This document shows positions 33,060 to 45,264 of a stretch of 64,000 bases of DNA, one piece after another. The notes under the pieces were generated by a model that was not told the origin of the DNA, ran no database searches, and saw only the letters and a list, made by a program, of their open reading frames with translations. Origin of the DNA: Castor canadensis (taxonomy: Eukaryota; Chordata; Mammalia; Rodentia; Castoridae); NCBI RefSeq assembly GCF_047511655.1, contig NC_133391.1, forward strand, positions 132,960,906 to 133,024,905, given 5' to 3'. Position numbers and translations under genes: made by a program. Position 1 is the stretch's first letter. The number at the start of each line of letters is the position of its first letter.

Positions 33060-34240
33060 CCCATTCAGACTGGTAATAACAGAGTGAAAAAGCTAGCCAT
33101 TTATACTAGGGGAAAACACAAAGTATGAACAGAGAAACTCTGGGAGGTTCAGGCTCAAGGGGGAAACTTAGGCTGGAGAGGAAGAGAAGTTTGAGAAAAA
33201 CCTGTACTAACCCTGTCCCACTGTGAGCACAGGTTGTGTTGGAGGAACTGAAAGTCCACAGTGTACTCAGGGTAACTGCAGCAACAATGAGCAGAACTGA
33301 GATGAACTCTGACCAGAATGACTCAGTCCCCCACAGCAGAGGTCTAGAAAAAGAAGTTACTCACGAATCCAGACACGAAACTGCTTAACCTCAACATCTC
33401 GTGACTATATTATATTGTATTCACCTTATAAGACACTCAGAGAGGAAGAGGAGCATACAGTCAAGAGATAACAATCAACAGAATCATACACAGATATGAC
33501 TCAGATGCTAGAATTATCAAAAAGGAAATTTACTATTTATTTTATTATTTTTTGACAATACTGGGGTTTGAACTCAGGGCCTCGCACTTGTTAGGCAAGT
33601 GCTTTACTGCTTGAAACCAGCAGTGGACCCCAGCCCTTTTTGCTTTAGTTATTTTTTTAGATAGGGTCTTATACTTTTTGCCTGGGCTGGTCTTGGACCT
33701 CAGTTCTCCTAGCTATGCCTGTCTACGTAGGCACCACCATGCCTGGCTTGTTTGTTAAGATGCAGTCTTGCTAACTTTTTGCCCAGGGTGGCCTTGAACT
33801 TTAATCATCCTGATCTCTGCCTCCTAAATAGCTGGGATTATAGGCATGAGACACATTGACTAGGCCCAGAAAGGGAATTGAAGCAGGTTCAGTTGATATG
33901 TTCAGTTCTTTAGCGGAAATAATATGTAGTTTACACGAACATGTGAAGGATATCAGCAGAGAGATGGAAGCTATAAGAAGGTACCAAGTGAAAATACTGA
34001 GCTGAAAAACATGGTGAAAGACTGATAACTTTGACAAGCTCATTAGTAGATCAACTCACCTGAGTAAACAGAGGACTTGAGACAGGTCAGTAGATGTCAC
34101 CCCCAGCTGAAGCACAAAGAGTGAAAAACAAAATGAAATGAACAAACAAAAACTGAGAAGACTATCTAAGAGCCATGGGATAATGTCAAACTAGCAGTCA
34201 CATTATTGGAATCTCAATAAGAAAACAGGCAAGGGCAGAA
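33060..34240 (+). mobile_element. Old L1 5'/ORF1-region fragment, interrupted by a SINE
   Basis: Reads as decayed old-L1 ORF1-upstream sequence (ATGACTCAGATGCTAGAATTATCAAAAAGG; GAGCTGAAAAACATGGTGAAAGACTG). The SINE at 33540-33868 splits it. Confidence 0.6.
33540..33868 (-). repeat. Dimeric SINE with extra B1 unit
   Basis: Plus strand shows ATACTGGGGTTTGAACTCAGG, TTTTTGCTTTAGTTATTTTT, a B1 unit with GCCTGGGCTGGTCTTGGACC, then a second unit with GTGGCCTTGAACTTTAATC and AATAGCTGGGATTATAGGCA. Confidence 0.88.
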
Positions 34241-35877
34241 GGAGTACTTGAAACTGTCATTAGCAGGGTGAGCCTTTTATCCTTAGCACAGTCTGAGTCT
34301 TTGTTTCTGAACTATGTGAGCAATTTTACCTCTCTAATTCAACTTCTAGACATAGCATATTCTTTATTCAACTTAAGTTCCTTAGGAAGGATCTACTATG
34401 GGCTAGATCTGGGAGTGATGGCCTCAGATGGATCTAATGGTCTCAATAGAGACCAGAGTCACTAGTCTCTATGCTGTGGTCATAGTAACGTGGTCATCAC
34501 TCTACTAAATAATGGGTCTGCCCTAAATCCCAGCCCAATAATTTAACATCAGCATCACATCTAAGCACAGTAGTAGCTAGTTCATGGGGCCGTGGAGAGG
34601 ATTACAGTAAAGCAATGAACCTGACTATTAAATGCTTGGTCTAGGGTAATCCCAGGCATTTCCCCCATTTCCCAGATCACTATAAAGGGATTGTCATAGT
34701 ACAGTGTGCTGATATAAGGCGTTGCCAGGCACATAGTTGATATTTAGAAAGTAATGCACTTCCTGTCTTGCAACTCAACCTGGAACCACTTCCAAATTAT
34801 AATATTGGCCAGATGCATCCCCAAGGGTCAAGTTAACTTCTCCTTTATGATGACTGGGTGGGGGGGTGGATGGAGTCCAAAGAGTCAAGTGAGTCAAATC
34901 CAAGCTGGGTTATAACTGGCTAAAGCTATAGGGGAGTAAGACTTAGCAATTCCCCCTCCCTGGCTTTCTCAACACCTGAAGACCATGGCTTTACCTCCAC
35001 AGTTCTCACTTAGCCAAAAAGGACAGTGCCCACCTCTCATTTTTTTGTGACTTAATTCAGTTTTTTCTCTGGCCCTGAGTAACTAGGTGCTTATTTTATT
35101 TTTTATGTAAAATTGCATATTTTAGGTTATGTTATAAGACATTTATGCCATATCAAAAATCCTTGAATTGGTAAAATTTGATAACTAATTGCTAATAGAG
35201 GCTAGGTGATGAATAGGTAGGGGCTCCTGTATTGTTCTCTATATTTAAGACATTAAAAATAGAGTCCCTGATGACTTACCTGTGCTGTGTGTATTTTAAT
35301 TGTGTCTTTGACAGAAGAGTAATCTCATAATATATAATCTCATCATTTATACAGAGTAATATCATTGATTTTGAGCAGTTCACTGAGTATCCCATATCAA
35401 CACTAAAGGAATTTGACTAATTACAATGAAAAAAAGTCTTTGAAGTCTAATTTACTGTGTTTTAAATATTTACCCTGTTATTATTTTTAGGGGGGTTTAT
35501 TGATAGCTGTGTAATAGCTGATTTTTTTCTGTCTGAGTGAATTTGAAGAAATATATAGATATACTTGACTTTTGATAGTGCATATACAGAACAATATAGA
35601 CAGCTTTTGTCTATTTTGCCTATTTGTCACACACTGAGTCATTTGAAAGCTCGGCTGTTGGGCAGGAAGTTATAGCTCCACAGCTGTTTGAATTAGATAT
35701 ATTACATCTGACTACCATAAATATTCAGGCTGAAACTGGCATGTCATGTTGTAGGAGAACAAAGTTAATTAGTTAGAGAGTCCCTGTGAGGAGGAAGGCA
35801 GTTTGGGCTATTGTTTTTGTTTTGCTCACCAGACCATTTTATTAGGTTAGATTTTATTACTTCTCAAGGAAGGTGTT
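34241..35877. other. Intergenic, nothing recognised
   Basis: No gene or nameable repeat seen over about 1.6 kb. Confidence 0.4.
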
Positions 35878-37792
35878 TGATGATTTGAATGCTTCACCCA
35901 GAGTTTATTTGTTGGAAACTTAATCCCTAATGCAACAGTGTTGAGAGTTTTTAGAGGTGGTTAGGAAGGAATTAATGTTGTTATTACAGGAGTGGATTCC
36001 TGATAAAAGGATGAATTCAGCACCCTTCCTTTCTCTCTCTATCTTGTATGTGCTCTCTTGCCCTTCTGCCATTGACGACTCATCAAGAAAGCCCTCACAA
36101 GATGTGAGTCCCTTGGCCTTGGATTTCCCAGCCACTAGCATTGCAATAAATAAGTCTCTGTTCTTTATAAATGACCCAGCCTCAGGTATTCTATTATAGC
36201 TACACAAAACAAACTTGGATAGAAAGTTGGTACTGAGAAGTAGGCTTATTGCAATAGCAGTGTCTGAAAATGTGGAAGCAGCTTTGTCACTGAGTAGTGA
36301 ATAAAGGCTGGAAGAACTTGGAGGAGCAGTCTAGGGAATGTGCAGATTGCTGCAAATGGAGTATTAAGATGGACTGGTGGGGAGAGGGGAGGAGGAGGAG
36401 GAGCTCAGAAGAAGAGAAGAACTATAGGCAAAGTCTGAAATTTCTTGGAGATTACATAAATGGTTATGATCAGAATGCTGGTGGAAATATGGCTAATAAA
36501 ACCATTCTGACAAGATCAGGAGGTATTAGGAACTAGAAAAAGGCCAATCTTGTTATACAGTGACAAAGAAGTTGGAGAATTATGTCTGAGCATTTTGTGG
36601 AAGGCATAAGTTAAGCAATGAACGAGGATATCTGGCAGAAGAAGCAGCTCATCTGCAAAGCATTCAAGGTGCAGCATAGCTTCTTTTTGCCACTTTCAGT
36701 AAAATAAGAAAGAAATAATTTAAAGTTGGAATTTTAATAAAAAGGAAAGCAGAAAGCAAACTTTTTGCAAAATTTTAGCCTGGCCATGTAAAGAACGAAA
36801 AGGTATGTTTAGGACTGTTGGCCAAGGGACCCTTTGCTAGAGAGATGACCATGGACAGTAATGGGCGGGTGCAACTCATCAGGCAAAGGGAGAAGTGCTC
36901 TGAAGGCATTTTAGAGATCTTCATGACTGTCCCTCCCACCAGTGTGCAGAACTGGACCTCAAGGGCAATTTCCACAGATATACCTTCGCATTTGCTGCTC
37001 AGGGGCCTCTTTGAAATTCTGTTCCCCAATTCTGGGGCTGTCCCAGCTGCAGCTCAAGCAGACCCAGGTATGGCCTAGGCTACCACCAAAGGGGTAAGAA
37101 GTGGGCAGCAATGGCATCTCCTCATGATGCTAAGTCTGTAAGCACACAGAGTTCATAGGCTGTGGGATCACGGAACTCTAGATTTTAAAGGATGTCAAGG
37201 ACAGTGTGCTTAGGATGTGGGATGTGAAACTAAAGGAGATTATTTTCAGTTTTGAGGCTTTATGTTGGTTTCCCTGTTGGTTTTTAGATTTTTCTTTCTT
37301 TCTTCTTGCCTTTTGGAATGGGAATGTCTATCCTATTCCTGTCCCACCATTGTATCTTGGAAGCATGCAATTTGTTAATTCCAGAGACTCACAGCCGGAG
37401 AGGAAATTGCCTCTGGATGAATCATGCATTGAGTCTCACCCATATCTCATTCACAGGAGACCCTGCCTGGACTTTGGATTTTTAAATTGATGCTGGAAGA
37501 ACTGAGATGCCGGTGCTATTGGGATGGAATGAATACATTTTACATGTGAAAAGGATAGAAATTTGGGGTGGTAGGGAGTAGTATTCTATGGTTAGAGTGT
37601 GTCCCCCAAACTTCAAAGGCTAGAAACTTAATTCCCAATGCAACAGTGTTGAGAGGTGGGGTTTTAAAAAGTGATTCAATAATGAATACTCTTCTTTCAT
37701 CAATAGATTAATACCATTATCATAGGAATGGGTTCTTGATAAAAGCATGAGTTTACCCTTCTCTCTCCTCTCTCCTTCACCTCTTCTCACTC

Positions 37793-37888
37793 TTTTTTTT
37801 TTTTTTTTTTTTTGTAGTACTGAGGATTAAACCCAGGGTCTCATGCATTCTAGGCAAACACTTAACCACTGAACTACATCCCCAGTCC
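37793..37888 (-). repeat. ID-like SINE inserted in the MaLR 3' LTR
   Basis: Poly-T start then GTACTGAGGATTAAACCCAGG and CACTGAACTACATCCCCAG. The flanks CTTCTCAC and CTTCTCAT look like a target duplication. Confidence 0.85.
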
Positions 37889-38023
37889 TTTCTTCTCATT
37901 CTTGCTCTTGCTCTTCTGTCTGCCATGGGATTCCTAAGCAAGAAGGCCCATCAACCTTGGATTTCCCAAGGTTTCTTCTAGGACTGTAAGAAATAAATCT
38001 CTGTTCTTTAAAAATATCCTAAT

Positions 38024-38396
38024 GTTTTAGTCAACTTTCTGTTACTGTAACAACATACTCAAGGTAATTAACTTATAAGGAACAAAGATTGATATTGGCT
38101 CATGGTTTCAGAGGTTCTAGTCCATGATAAGGTAGACCCATTGCTTTTAAGCCTGTGGTAAGACAGTACAACATGGTGGAAATGTGTCATGGAGCAAATC
38201 ATGTACAGGAGCCAAGGAGAAAAAAGAAAACAAATAGGGGGATGAGGGTCACACAATCCCCCTCAAAGGCTTGCCTCCAAAGACCTCACTAAGCTCCACC
38301 TTTTAAAGTTCCCACTACCTCCCACTAGCACCTCCCTGGTGATCAAGTATTTAACACATGGGCTTTTGGAGGACATTTAAGATCCAAATAGTAGTA
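38024..38396 (-). mobile_element. LTR-like element nested in the MaLR 3' LTR
   Basis: Inserted between two copies of CCTAAT (38018-38023 and 38397-38402). Plus strand: TTTTAGTCAACTTTCTGTTACTG at the start, GGCTCATGGTTTCAGAGG, and TTTGGAGGACATTTAAGATCC near the end. Same family as 44700-45130. Confidence 0.75.
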
Positions 38397-38444
38397 CCTA
38401 ATCTCAGATGCTTGCTATAGCAACACAGAATGGACTATGACAGA

Positions 38445-38920
38445 AGGTAGATGGGTAATGAGAACTCTTGGTGCCCTGGCAAGTAGGGTGTGAAGTGCAG
38501 TACTGGGGGAAGGGGCAAAGGTAAGAGAGCATTTATATGTATCCATGTTGTTAATGGACCAACTAGGAAGGCAAGGTTGATTAAGTTGTCTTCAGTTAAA
38601 AGTTGTTTTTTTTTTTTTTTCCATTTAAACTGAGAAGAGAATGAATGAGATTGTTCATGAGAAAAGGTTAGGTAGGAAAATTTTCAGAGTGGCACCTTTT
38701 TTAGGAATAAAAATGGGACAGCATTTATCACATAGCTGAGCTATATATAAGCTTTTCTGTTCCTTAATCACTAATACACACATATAGACCTGCCACTGTC
38801 ACCTCTTACAGTTTTTCCTAACTGTTCACTTTATCTATGAAGAAACTGCTTATTAGGGATTTGAGTAACTTGGCATAGTTAATGAATACAAATCCAGAGC
38901 CTATGCTCTTAACTTCAGTG
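38445..38920. other. Intergenic, nothing recognised
   Basis: Includes a T-run at about 38607-38620. No other feature seen. Confidence 0.4.
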
Positions 38921-39149
38921 ATACCTGTGCAATGGTGATGCCCGTGCAGTAGTGAGGCATATGCAACAGTGGTGTCCGTGCAAGACTCCGTGTGCAATAG
39001 TGGGGTGTGTGCAGCTGTGACACCTGTGTAGCAGCAATGCCTGTGCAGGAGTATTTGTAATAGTGAGGTGTGTGCAAAATGCTGTATACATGCAGTGACA
39101 TCTGCACAGTATTGCAGTCTATGCAAAAAGGTTGGTGCAGCAGTGATGG
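38921..39149. repeat. Degenerate 17-bp minisatellite
   Basis: About 14 units on the pattern ATACCTGTGCAATGGTG / ATGCCCGTGCAGTAGTG / AGGCATATGCAACAGTG. Most are exactly 17 bp, a few 12-15 bp. Divergence between units is high, so the array is old. Confidence 0.85.
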
Positions 39150-39754
39150 CTGAATCTGTCTCTCTAACATGAAGAACCTGGTCAACTTGTTGGTTGTGTT
39201 TACAGTAGATGCAGAGTTGCAGGAAATCTGATCCTAGCTCTGGCTCTCTCAGTGCCTTGTCAACTGTCCCCTCTCCAATCCATTTATCTTACTTTGCAAC
39301 TACAGTTTCTGCCTCTCATTTGGAGGACAATTAGACATGAAGTCACTCTAGAGGAAGGCCTTACAAAATTACTTTACAGAATGTAGTTTTGGGCAACTGT
39401 ATACTGACCTCTATTTTCATCGCAACTTTGTCTTGGACAAGATGTACAATTTCTGAGGCTCAGGGTCTGAGGTAAACCACCTAAAGTGGCTGACTGGGCA
39501 GCCGTATAGGGCTCTGTGAGCTGCCTGACTTTTTTGTTCTATAGGGAATGCCAATGGCCTGGCATTTAGGGGTTTCCTGGAGAGTGACGAGGTTCCTTGG
39601 TTTAGTTACTGTTGAGTGACAACACAATGGCTAGGCCCATTGGTAATTATTCATTGTCACATCTGATACAATTACAAGAGTGGATGTGGATGTTTTGGAT
39701 AGTGGAGACACCTACTGTTTGTTTTGAGGAAGGCTATCAATGGTCTTTTGAATT

Positions 39755-39801
<47 letters not shown>

Positions 39802-40363
39802 GGAAACCTTGTAAGGTCCAGTGATAGGAGGAGTAAGGCAGGGTTATTTAGGAAGTTCTAGAATGTCAGGCTTGAGGGTACTTAGAGATCATGTTCTAGA
39901 GCTGTCTCCTCTTAATACAGTAGCTACTAGTCAGTAGCTATTGAAATTTAAATTGATTAAAATTTAAAATCTAATTCTTTTGTCACAGTAGCCCATTTTG
40001 GATGATTATTAGCCACCGATGGTTGGTGGTTTCTATAGTGTATATCTCAAATACAGAACATTTTGATCTTCTAAGTAGTTCTGTTAGATAGTACCATTCT
40101 GGAACTTTCTAGATCAATCTCTGTTTTGACAATGAGAAAACTAAAGCTCAACGAAGGGGCGTGCTGAACTAGGACTCTGGGAAGGGCATCAGAGAGCCCT
40201 GGAATGGCTATTGTGAAAATAATTTTCACAGGTTATAGTTGCTGTTTTCGGAAACTACGTATACACAGCATGGTGGGTGTTGAAGAAATTAATGCATGCC
40301 TTTAAAAAGTATCTATGTTGTTGTAGCCGATGGTAGTTTATTCCTTTTTTAACTTTAGTCTTT
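39150..40363. other. Intergenic with one (TG)n microsatellite
   Basis: The only nameable part is the TG run at 39758-39799. A short AT-rich stretch follows. Confidence 0.45.
39758..39799. repeat. (TG)21 microsatellite
   Basis: Uninterrupted or nearly uninterrupted TG run, preceded by TGCG. Confidence 0.95.
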
Positions 40364-40432
40364 TTTTTGCAGTGCTGGGGATTGAACCCAGGGCCTTGAG
40401 CTTGCTTGGCAAATATTTTACACTAGTTCTTT
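40364..40432 (-). repeat. ID-like SINE fragment
   Basis: T-run then GCAGTGCTGGGGATTGAACCCAGGGCCTTG and a truncated end. Confidence 0.8.
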
Positions 40433-40439
40433 TATATTT

Positions 40440-41165
40440 TGTAGATTTTTAAATTGCATAAATGTATACATTTAACATGGAATTTATCATTTGAACTGTT
40501 TTTAAGTGTATACTTCAGTGGCATCAAGTATATTCATGTTACTGTACAGTTATCACCACCATCCTACTTCAGAAATGTTTTCATCTTCCAAAACTGAAAC
40601 TCCATACCCATTAACTAATAATTTTCCATTACAAGAAAGTTATGGACCTGGGTAACCACACTTCCTTTTCTAGACCCTGCAACCACATTTCTTTCTCTTT
40701 GTGAATATGGTTACTCTACATACCTTATATAAGTGGAACCATACAGTATTTGTCCTCTTGTGACTGGCCTATTTCACTTAGTATAAAGTCCTCAAGGCTC
40801 ATTTGTATAGTAGAATTTGCCAGAATTTCTTTCCTTTTTAAGGCTGAATACAGTTTTATTGCATGTATATTTGTTCATGTATTTATGTATTATTGGTGGA
40901 CACTTAGCTTGCTTCCACCTTTTGGTTATTATGAATAATACTGCTATGAATGTGAATTTAGAAATATATGCTCAAGTTCCTGCTTTTAATTATTTTAGGT
41001 ACATAACCAGAAATGGAGATGTTGGGTCATATGGTAATTCTGTTTTTAATTTTCTGAGGATCTGCAGCACTGTTTTTCATGGGGACTATACCATTTTACA
41101 TCCCACCAGCGTTGCTCAAGGGTTCTAATTGCTTTATATATTTTTACAAGTATTTTTCAATACTT
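40440..41165 (-). mobile_element. Old L1 3' portion, inverted
   Basis: Plus strand: GTGTATACTTCAGTGGCATCAAGTA, TTTCACTTAGTATAAAGTCCTCAAGG, GGTCATATGGTAATTCTG. The open frame at 40817-41128 is reverse L1 sequence, not a gene. Confidence 0.75.
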
Positions 41166-43291
41166 GTAACTCTCTTTTTATAGCCATCCAAATGTGTGTG
41201 AAGTGAATGAACACATTTTGAACAATAGTGATGTATTTCGCTTTCCAAAGAACTGATGATAAAACAACTTAATTCACATTTAATTTAACTTAAGTACCTA
41301 TTCTAAGTACATCATGGGTATTATCCTAACTGACTTCTTTCTAAAATTTGGATAATTTAAGTCTGCTCTCAAAGCAAATAGAAAAACAATGGTATGGTGA
41401 CACATGAACTGTTAGAGTTGTTGTGCCTATGCTCTTGTGCCCTGACCACACATGGGACTTCCCAGCCATATGTTTATTAGCTAGTAGCTTACTCTAGGTA
41501 TTTATGAACCTTTGCCACTGAGGTTTCTCACTGAAGCCCTCTTAGCCCAGAGACAGGGTAGCCCTAAAGTGCTGGAGATTAACACCCCCTAGAAGCATCC
41601 CTTAACCTTGACTGATGGGAGTTAGTGGATAATACCACAGCTACTTCATTCCTTCCCTGGGCTAATTCCAATGTGCATCCTAACTGACTGTCTCCCAGAG
41701 GTCTCCTGTGGGGGTTGGGTCCTGGTAGCCCACAGTAATAACCTGTTCAACGATGCTTCTTTCTTTCTATATCTCACTCTCCAATTTTCCATAAGTCCTT
41801 GTTTGGATCTCCACTGGAGAAGCAGTTGTACTCACATCTATGTCTCAGTAGCTCCCTTTGGAGGGACCCATCTTGAGATGGTTGTTATAATGACTATATG
41901 AACTTTGTTGTTACATGGTGAAGAGTTTCTCAAATAATATTATGTTAAAAAATACTACATATAGATTAAAATTATGTTTATGTGAAAATAAGCCTCAGAA
42001 TGGACTATACATTTATGTAATGTAAACAGTCTTCTGCCCCAGAAGAACAAAAGTTATGTGATTGTGGTTTCTCCTTCTCTCTGGAATTTTCCATTTAATA
42101 TTTTCTGACCACAACTGACCATGAGTAACTGAAACTGCTGAAAGTGAAACTGTGTAGCAGGGAATTAGTGCACTCTGTACACTTTAATGGAGGATTTACA
42201 CAGAACATGAATGTATGTGGGCAAGGAGTCATTTTTCCACTTTAGTCTGTTGGCTGTGGAAATGTTTCACAGAAGCCTCACTAAAAAAATTTAAAGTAGA
42301 TGAAATTTATATCTAGGCACTCAAATAAGATCTTGCTGAGGGAGAACTGTTAGACCCTGAAGAGGGGATTTTGGGTGGGAAGACCAATTGCCTGTATAGC
42401 TTTGGGAACAGACATTGGGTAACCTGTTGGTTCCATAAACTGATAAGAATATTTCTTCAGAAAAAGTAAGCCCATCATTGGTGGAGCCATTATCAGTCTA
42501 AGGAGAAACTGGCTTTGGTATGATGGTTCATTTAGTTGTTACAAATTATATGGTAATAAGTTGACATTCCTTAATAATTCATGAATGTTTAGAAGTGAGG
42601 TGTAGAATTTTAAAACTTTCATAAGCCTTCCAATGAAATGAACATTCCTAAGAAGCTCTTCCTTGGAACTCTGGACAGATGGGCACTGTCCTTGTTGCAG
42701 GGAACTGAATTTTCCTATAGGGTAAATTCACTCATGTAGTGCTCCCTTCCCTAGATAGACCTTGCTGCATCTGAGGGTCCTGATCCTCCTTCTGAAGTTG
42801 GGAAACTAATGATCAGTCAACAAACACCTGATATCTATTGTGCACGCACTACATACTGTGTGGCCACTAGGGACACTGACAACAAAAACCCTCACGAGCA
42901 GAGATCATCTGTGTCTTTGATCTTTAATGTTCAAGTGCATCCTGCTGATTTCCATGTATCCCATTTGCTGCTTTCATCTTTGGGAATAATGGTTAAACTT
43001 ACCACAGAGTTTTCTGGGAGTGAAGTAGTGTTAAACCAGCAGTTTATGTCCCTCATATTCACTCTTCATCCACTCTCTCCCCCACTAAAGTTACTTTTGA
43101 GACAGATTAAACTATAAAGATAGTACTTGCTGTATTTCATGATGGTGGAAACAGGTAGATTATTGGGTTGGGTCTTTGATATGGTCTGTAGAAGCCTTAG
43201 TAGATGAGAGAAGTCACAATTCAATAAATCATAAACATTGAGTAAACCAGTTCACCAAATTTTGATAAAAATTTGTAATCCTATATTGGTA
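41166..43291. other. Intergenic, nothing recognised
   Basis: About 2.1 kb without an ORF, RNA or repeat that I can name. Confidence 0.4.
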
Positions 43292-43561
43292 TAGGTTGCA
43301 TATTTCATCTTTGATATGCTTGGGAAGTGTTTCGTATTTTGGATTTTGAAATATTTGCATATACATAATGAGGTATCTTGGGGCTGAGATTTGAGTCTAA
43401 ATACAAATTTCATTTATGTTTCATATATACCTTAGACACACAGTAAAACTAGTTTTATACAATATTATTAGTATTCCTGCATGAGGTCAGGTGTTGATGC
43501 TCCTAAAGTGTCAGATATTGGATATTTTAGGTTTCGGATGCTCAGATAGGGGTGTTCAACA
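43292..43561. mobile_element. Tigger-like (Tc1/mariner) non-autonomous element
   Basis: Ends resemble the inverted repeats AGGTTG... and ...GTTCAAC. Internal landmarks: GGGAAGTGTTTCGTATTTTGG, TATTTGCATATACATAATGAGGTATCTTGGGG and TTCATTTATGTTTCATATATACC. Confidence 0.7.
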
Positions 43562-43654
43562 CATAAAGGTATAAAAGCCCTCTGAAACTGCTCTAAAACT
43601 GTTGTGATTTTATTTGTGTGTATGTTACTTCCTTGGATGAGTTGCCCCTTTGTG

Positions 43655-43890
43655 CTTTTTAGGCAGGTGCTCTACCACTCAAGCCATGCATCCAACCTTT
43701 ATTTATTTGTTTATTTTTGCTTTAGTTATTTTTCAGGTTGTATCTTAAGTTTTTGCCTAGGGTCAGCCTCAGATCGTAATTTACCTACCTATGGCCTCCC
43801 AAGTAGCAGGGATCACAAGCAAGTGCCACCATTGCTTGGCTTATCAATTGAGATAAGTGTTGCTAACTTTTTGCTCTGGCTTGCATTAGC
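43655..43890 (-). repeat. Dimeric B1/ID-type SINE, decayed
   Basis: Plus strand: AGGCAGGTGCTCTACCACTC, TTTTTGCTTTAGTTATTTTT, CCTCCCAAGTAGCAGGGATCAC and a partial second unit. Confidence 0.8.
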
Positions 43891-44699
43891 TCATAAGAGC
43901 CAAAAGTTAAATTTTCAGGAATTTTGAAAGCTAGTTGTTAGATGTAGTTAATATCAAAATTTAAATTAGATAAACTTAGAATTAAATAAATCACATAAAA
44001 CAAAGACTAAAAAAATTATTACTTCCCAATTATTTTTATGTTTTACTAATATCTATGCTGGTGAAGTTATTTATGTTTAAAATAGCAATACCATATACAG
44101 TGCACTACCGGTGTCTCTTCCCAGCTTCATATTCAGTGATGTCCTGGTAGAAGCTTGAATTGGCTAGCCTATTTGACAATGGAAATTGGTAAATGGTACA
44201 AATCAGGGCTTTTCCCACTCAAGAGCCAATTGCTAACCATTTCCCCACCACATCTCTTAGGGCCACGCTTTTAAAGGCATTGCACTTCCATCTGACCTCT
44301 GGTGAGATCTAAGGGTCATCTTGAAGGCCAAGGTAGTACCTAGGCATTCAGTGGGCTTCTAGTACACTTAGACACAAGAAGGTTTTGTATTGGGGTCACT
44401 GACACAGTGACACTGACTGGCTGGCTCAGAGAAGTTTCTTCTCTACATTGAAGCTGTGCTCAGGGATGACAATAGGCTGTGGCCATGGCCAATCATAGCT
44501 AAGGCTGAGAGTTGGCCATCAAAACATCAAAACAGTTGTGGGTCCACCTGCTGAGCATCAGTCATTGTGTGCAGTGTGCTTTTCATTTTCTCTAGAATCA
44601 TGAACTTTGCATGCATTCGTGGATGCTGCCCCAACAGATCATTTTTGAAACAATGTATATGACCTCATGCTGTGATCACAGGATGTAAGCCCTATCTCA
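43891..44699. other. Intergenic, nothing recognised
   Basis: No nameable feature. Confidence 0.4.
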
Positions 44700-45130
44700 A
44701 TGGTATTAGTCAATTTTCATTGCTGTGGCAAAAAACCTGAGGAAAAAAAATGAAAAAGATTTATTTAGGCTTACAGTTTTAGAGATTTCAGTTCAGCTGG
44801 CTCCATTTCTTTGAGCCTGAGGTGAGGCAGAATATCATGGTGGACAGGGCAAGATGGAGCAGTGCTGCTCACCTCATGGTATTCACGGAGAAGAGGGGTA
44901 TGGGGAGCTCAGGGACAAGATATATCCTTTAAGGGCACATCTCCAGTGATCTACTTCCTTCAACCAGGCCCATCTAATGGACCATTCAGTATGAACTCAT
45001 AAATGGGTTAATTCATTGATGATGAAGTTAGCACCTTCATGATGCAATCAATTTTCAATAGTTTCACCAGCTGGGGACCAAACCTTCTACGTATGAACCT
45101 TTTGGGGGGCACTTCATATCCAAATCAACC
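44700..45130 (-). mobile_element. LTR-like element (same family as 38024-38396)
   Basis: Plus strand: TATTAGTCAATTTTCATTGCTGTGG, GCCTGAGGTGAGGCAGAATATCATGG, ACAAGATATATCCTTTAAGGGC and GGGGGGCACTTCATATCC near the end. MaLR affinity is inferred. Confidence 0.65.
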
Positions 45131-45264
45131 AGTTGGCCAGTCATTCCCTGGCAGAAAATACTCTTGCCTTTCCCAACCCTCTAGCTCTGCAGTTATTAGT
45201 TGCTAAGCGAGACAGCACCACTAGGGGAAAATTCCCATATTAATGCACCTTCAGAGTGTCCTTT

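Larger units (their letters stand above)
35878..38444 (+). mobile_element. MaLR (ERVL-MaLR, MST/MLT1-type) provirus with both LTRs
   Basis: 5' LTR about 35878-36222 and 3' LTR about 37585-38023 continuing at 38397-38444. Both LTRs share GAAACTTAATCCC/TTCCCAATGCAACAGTGTTGAGAG, a GGTTCTTGATAAAAG-type stretch and the AATAAATCTCTGTTCTTTA polyadenylation region. The internal part (36223-37584) starts with the MaLR-type GAAAATGTGGAAGCAGCTTTG. As usual for MaLR it has no meaningful coding capacity; short frames at 36775-37078 are remnants. The 3' LTR is interrupted by two later insertions. Confidence 0.8.

Noticed and set aside
36775-37078. 80-90 codon frames on both strands
   Set aside because: They belong to the internal region of the MaLR provirus, which is normally non-coding.
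38921-39149. Possible CRISPR-like array
   Set aside because: Units are 17 bp, contiguous without spacers, and the DNA is mammalian; it is a minisatellite.
40817-41128. 103-codon open frame
   Set aside because: It is the reverse strand of an old L1 3' region.
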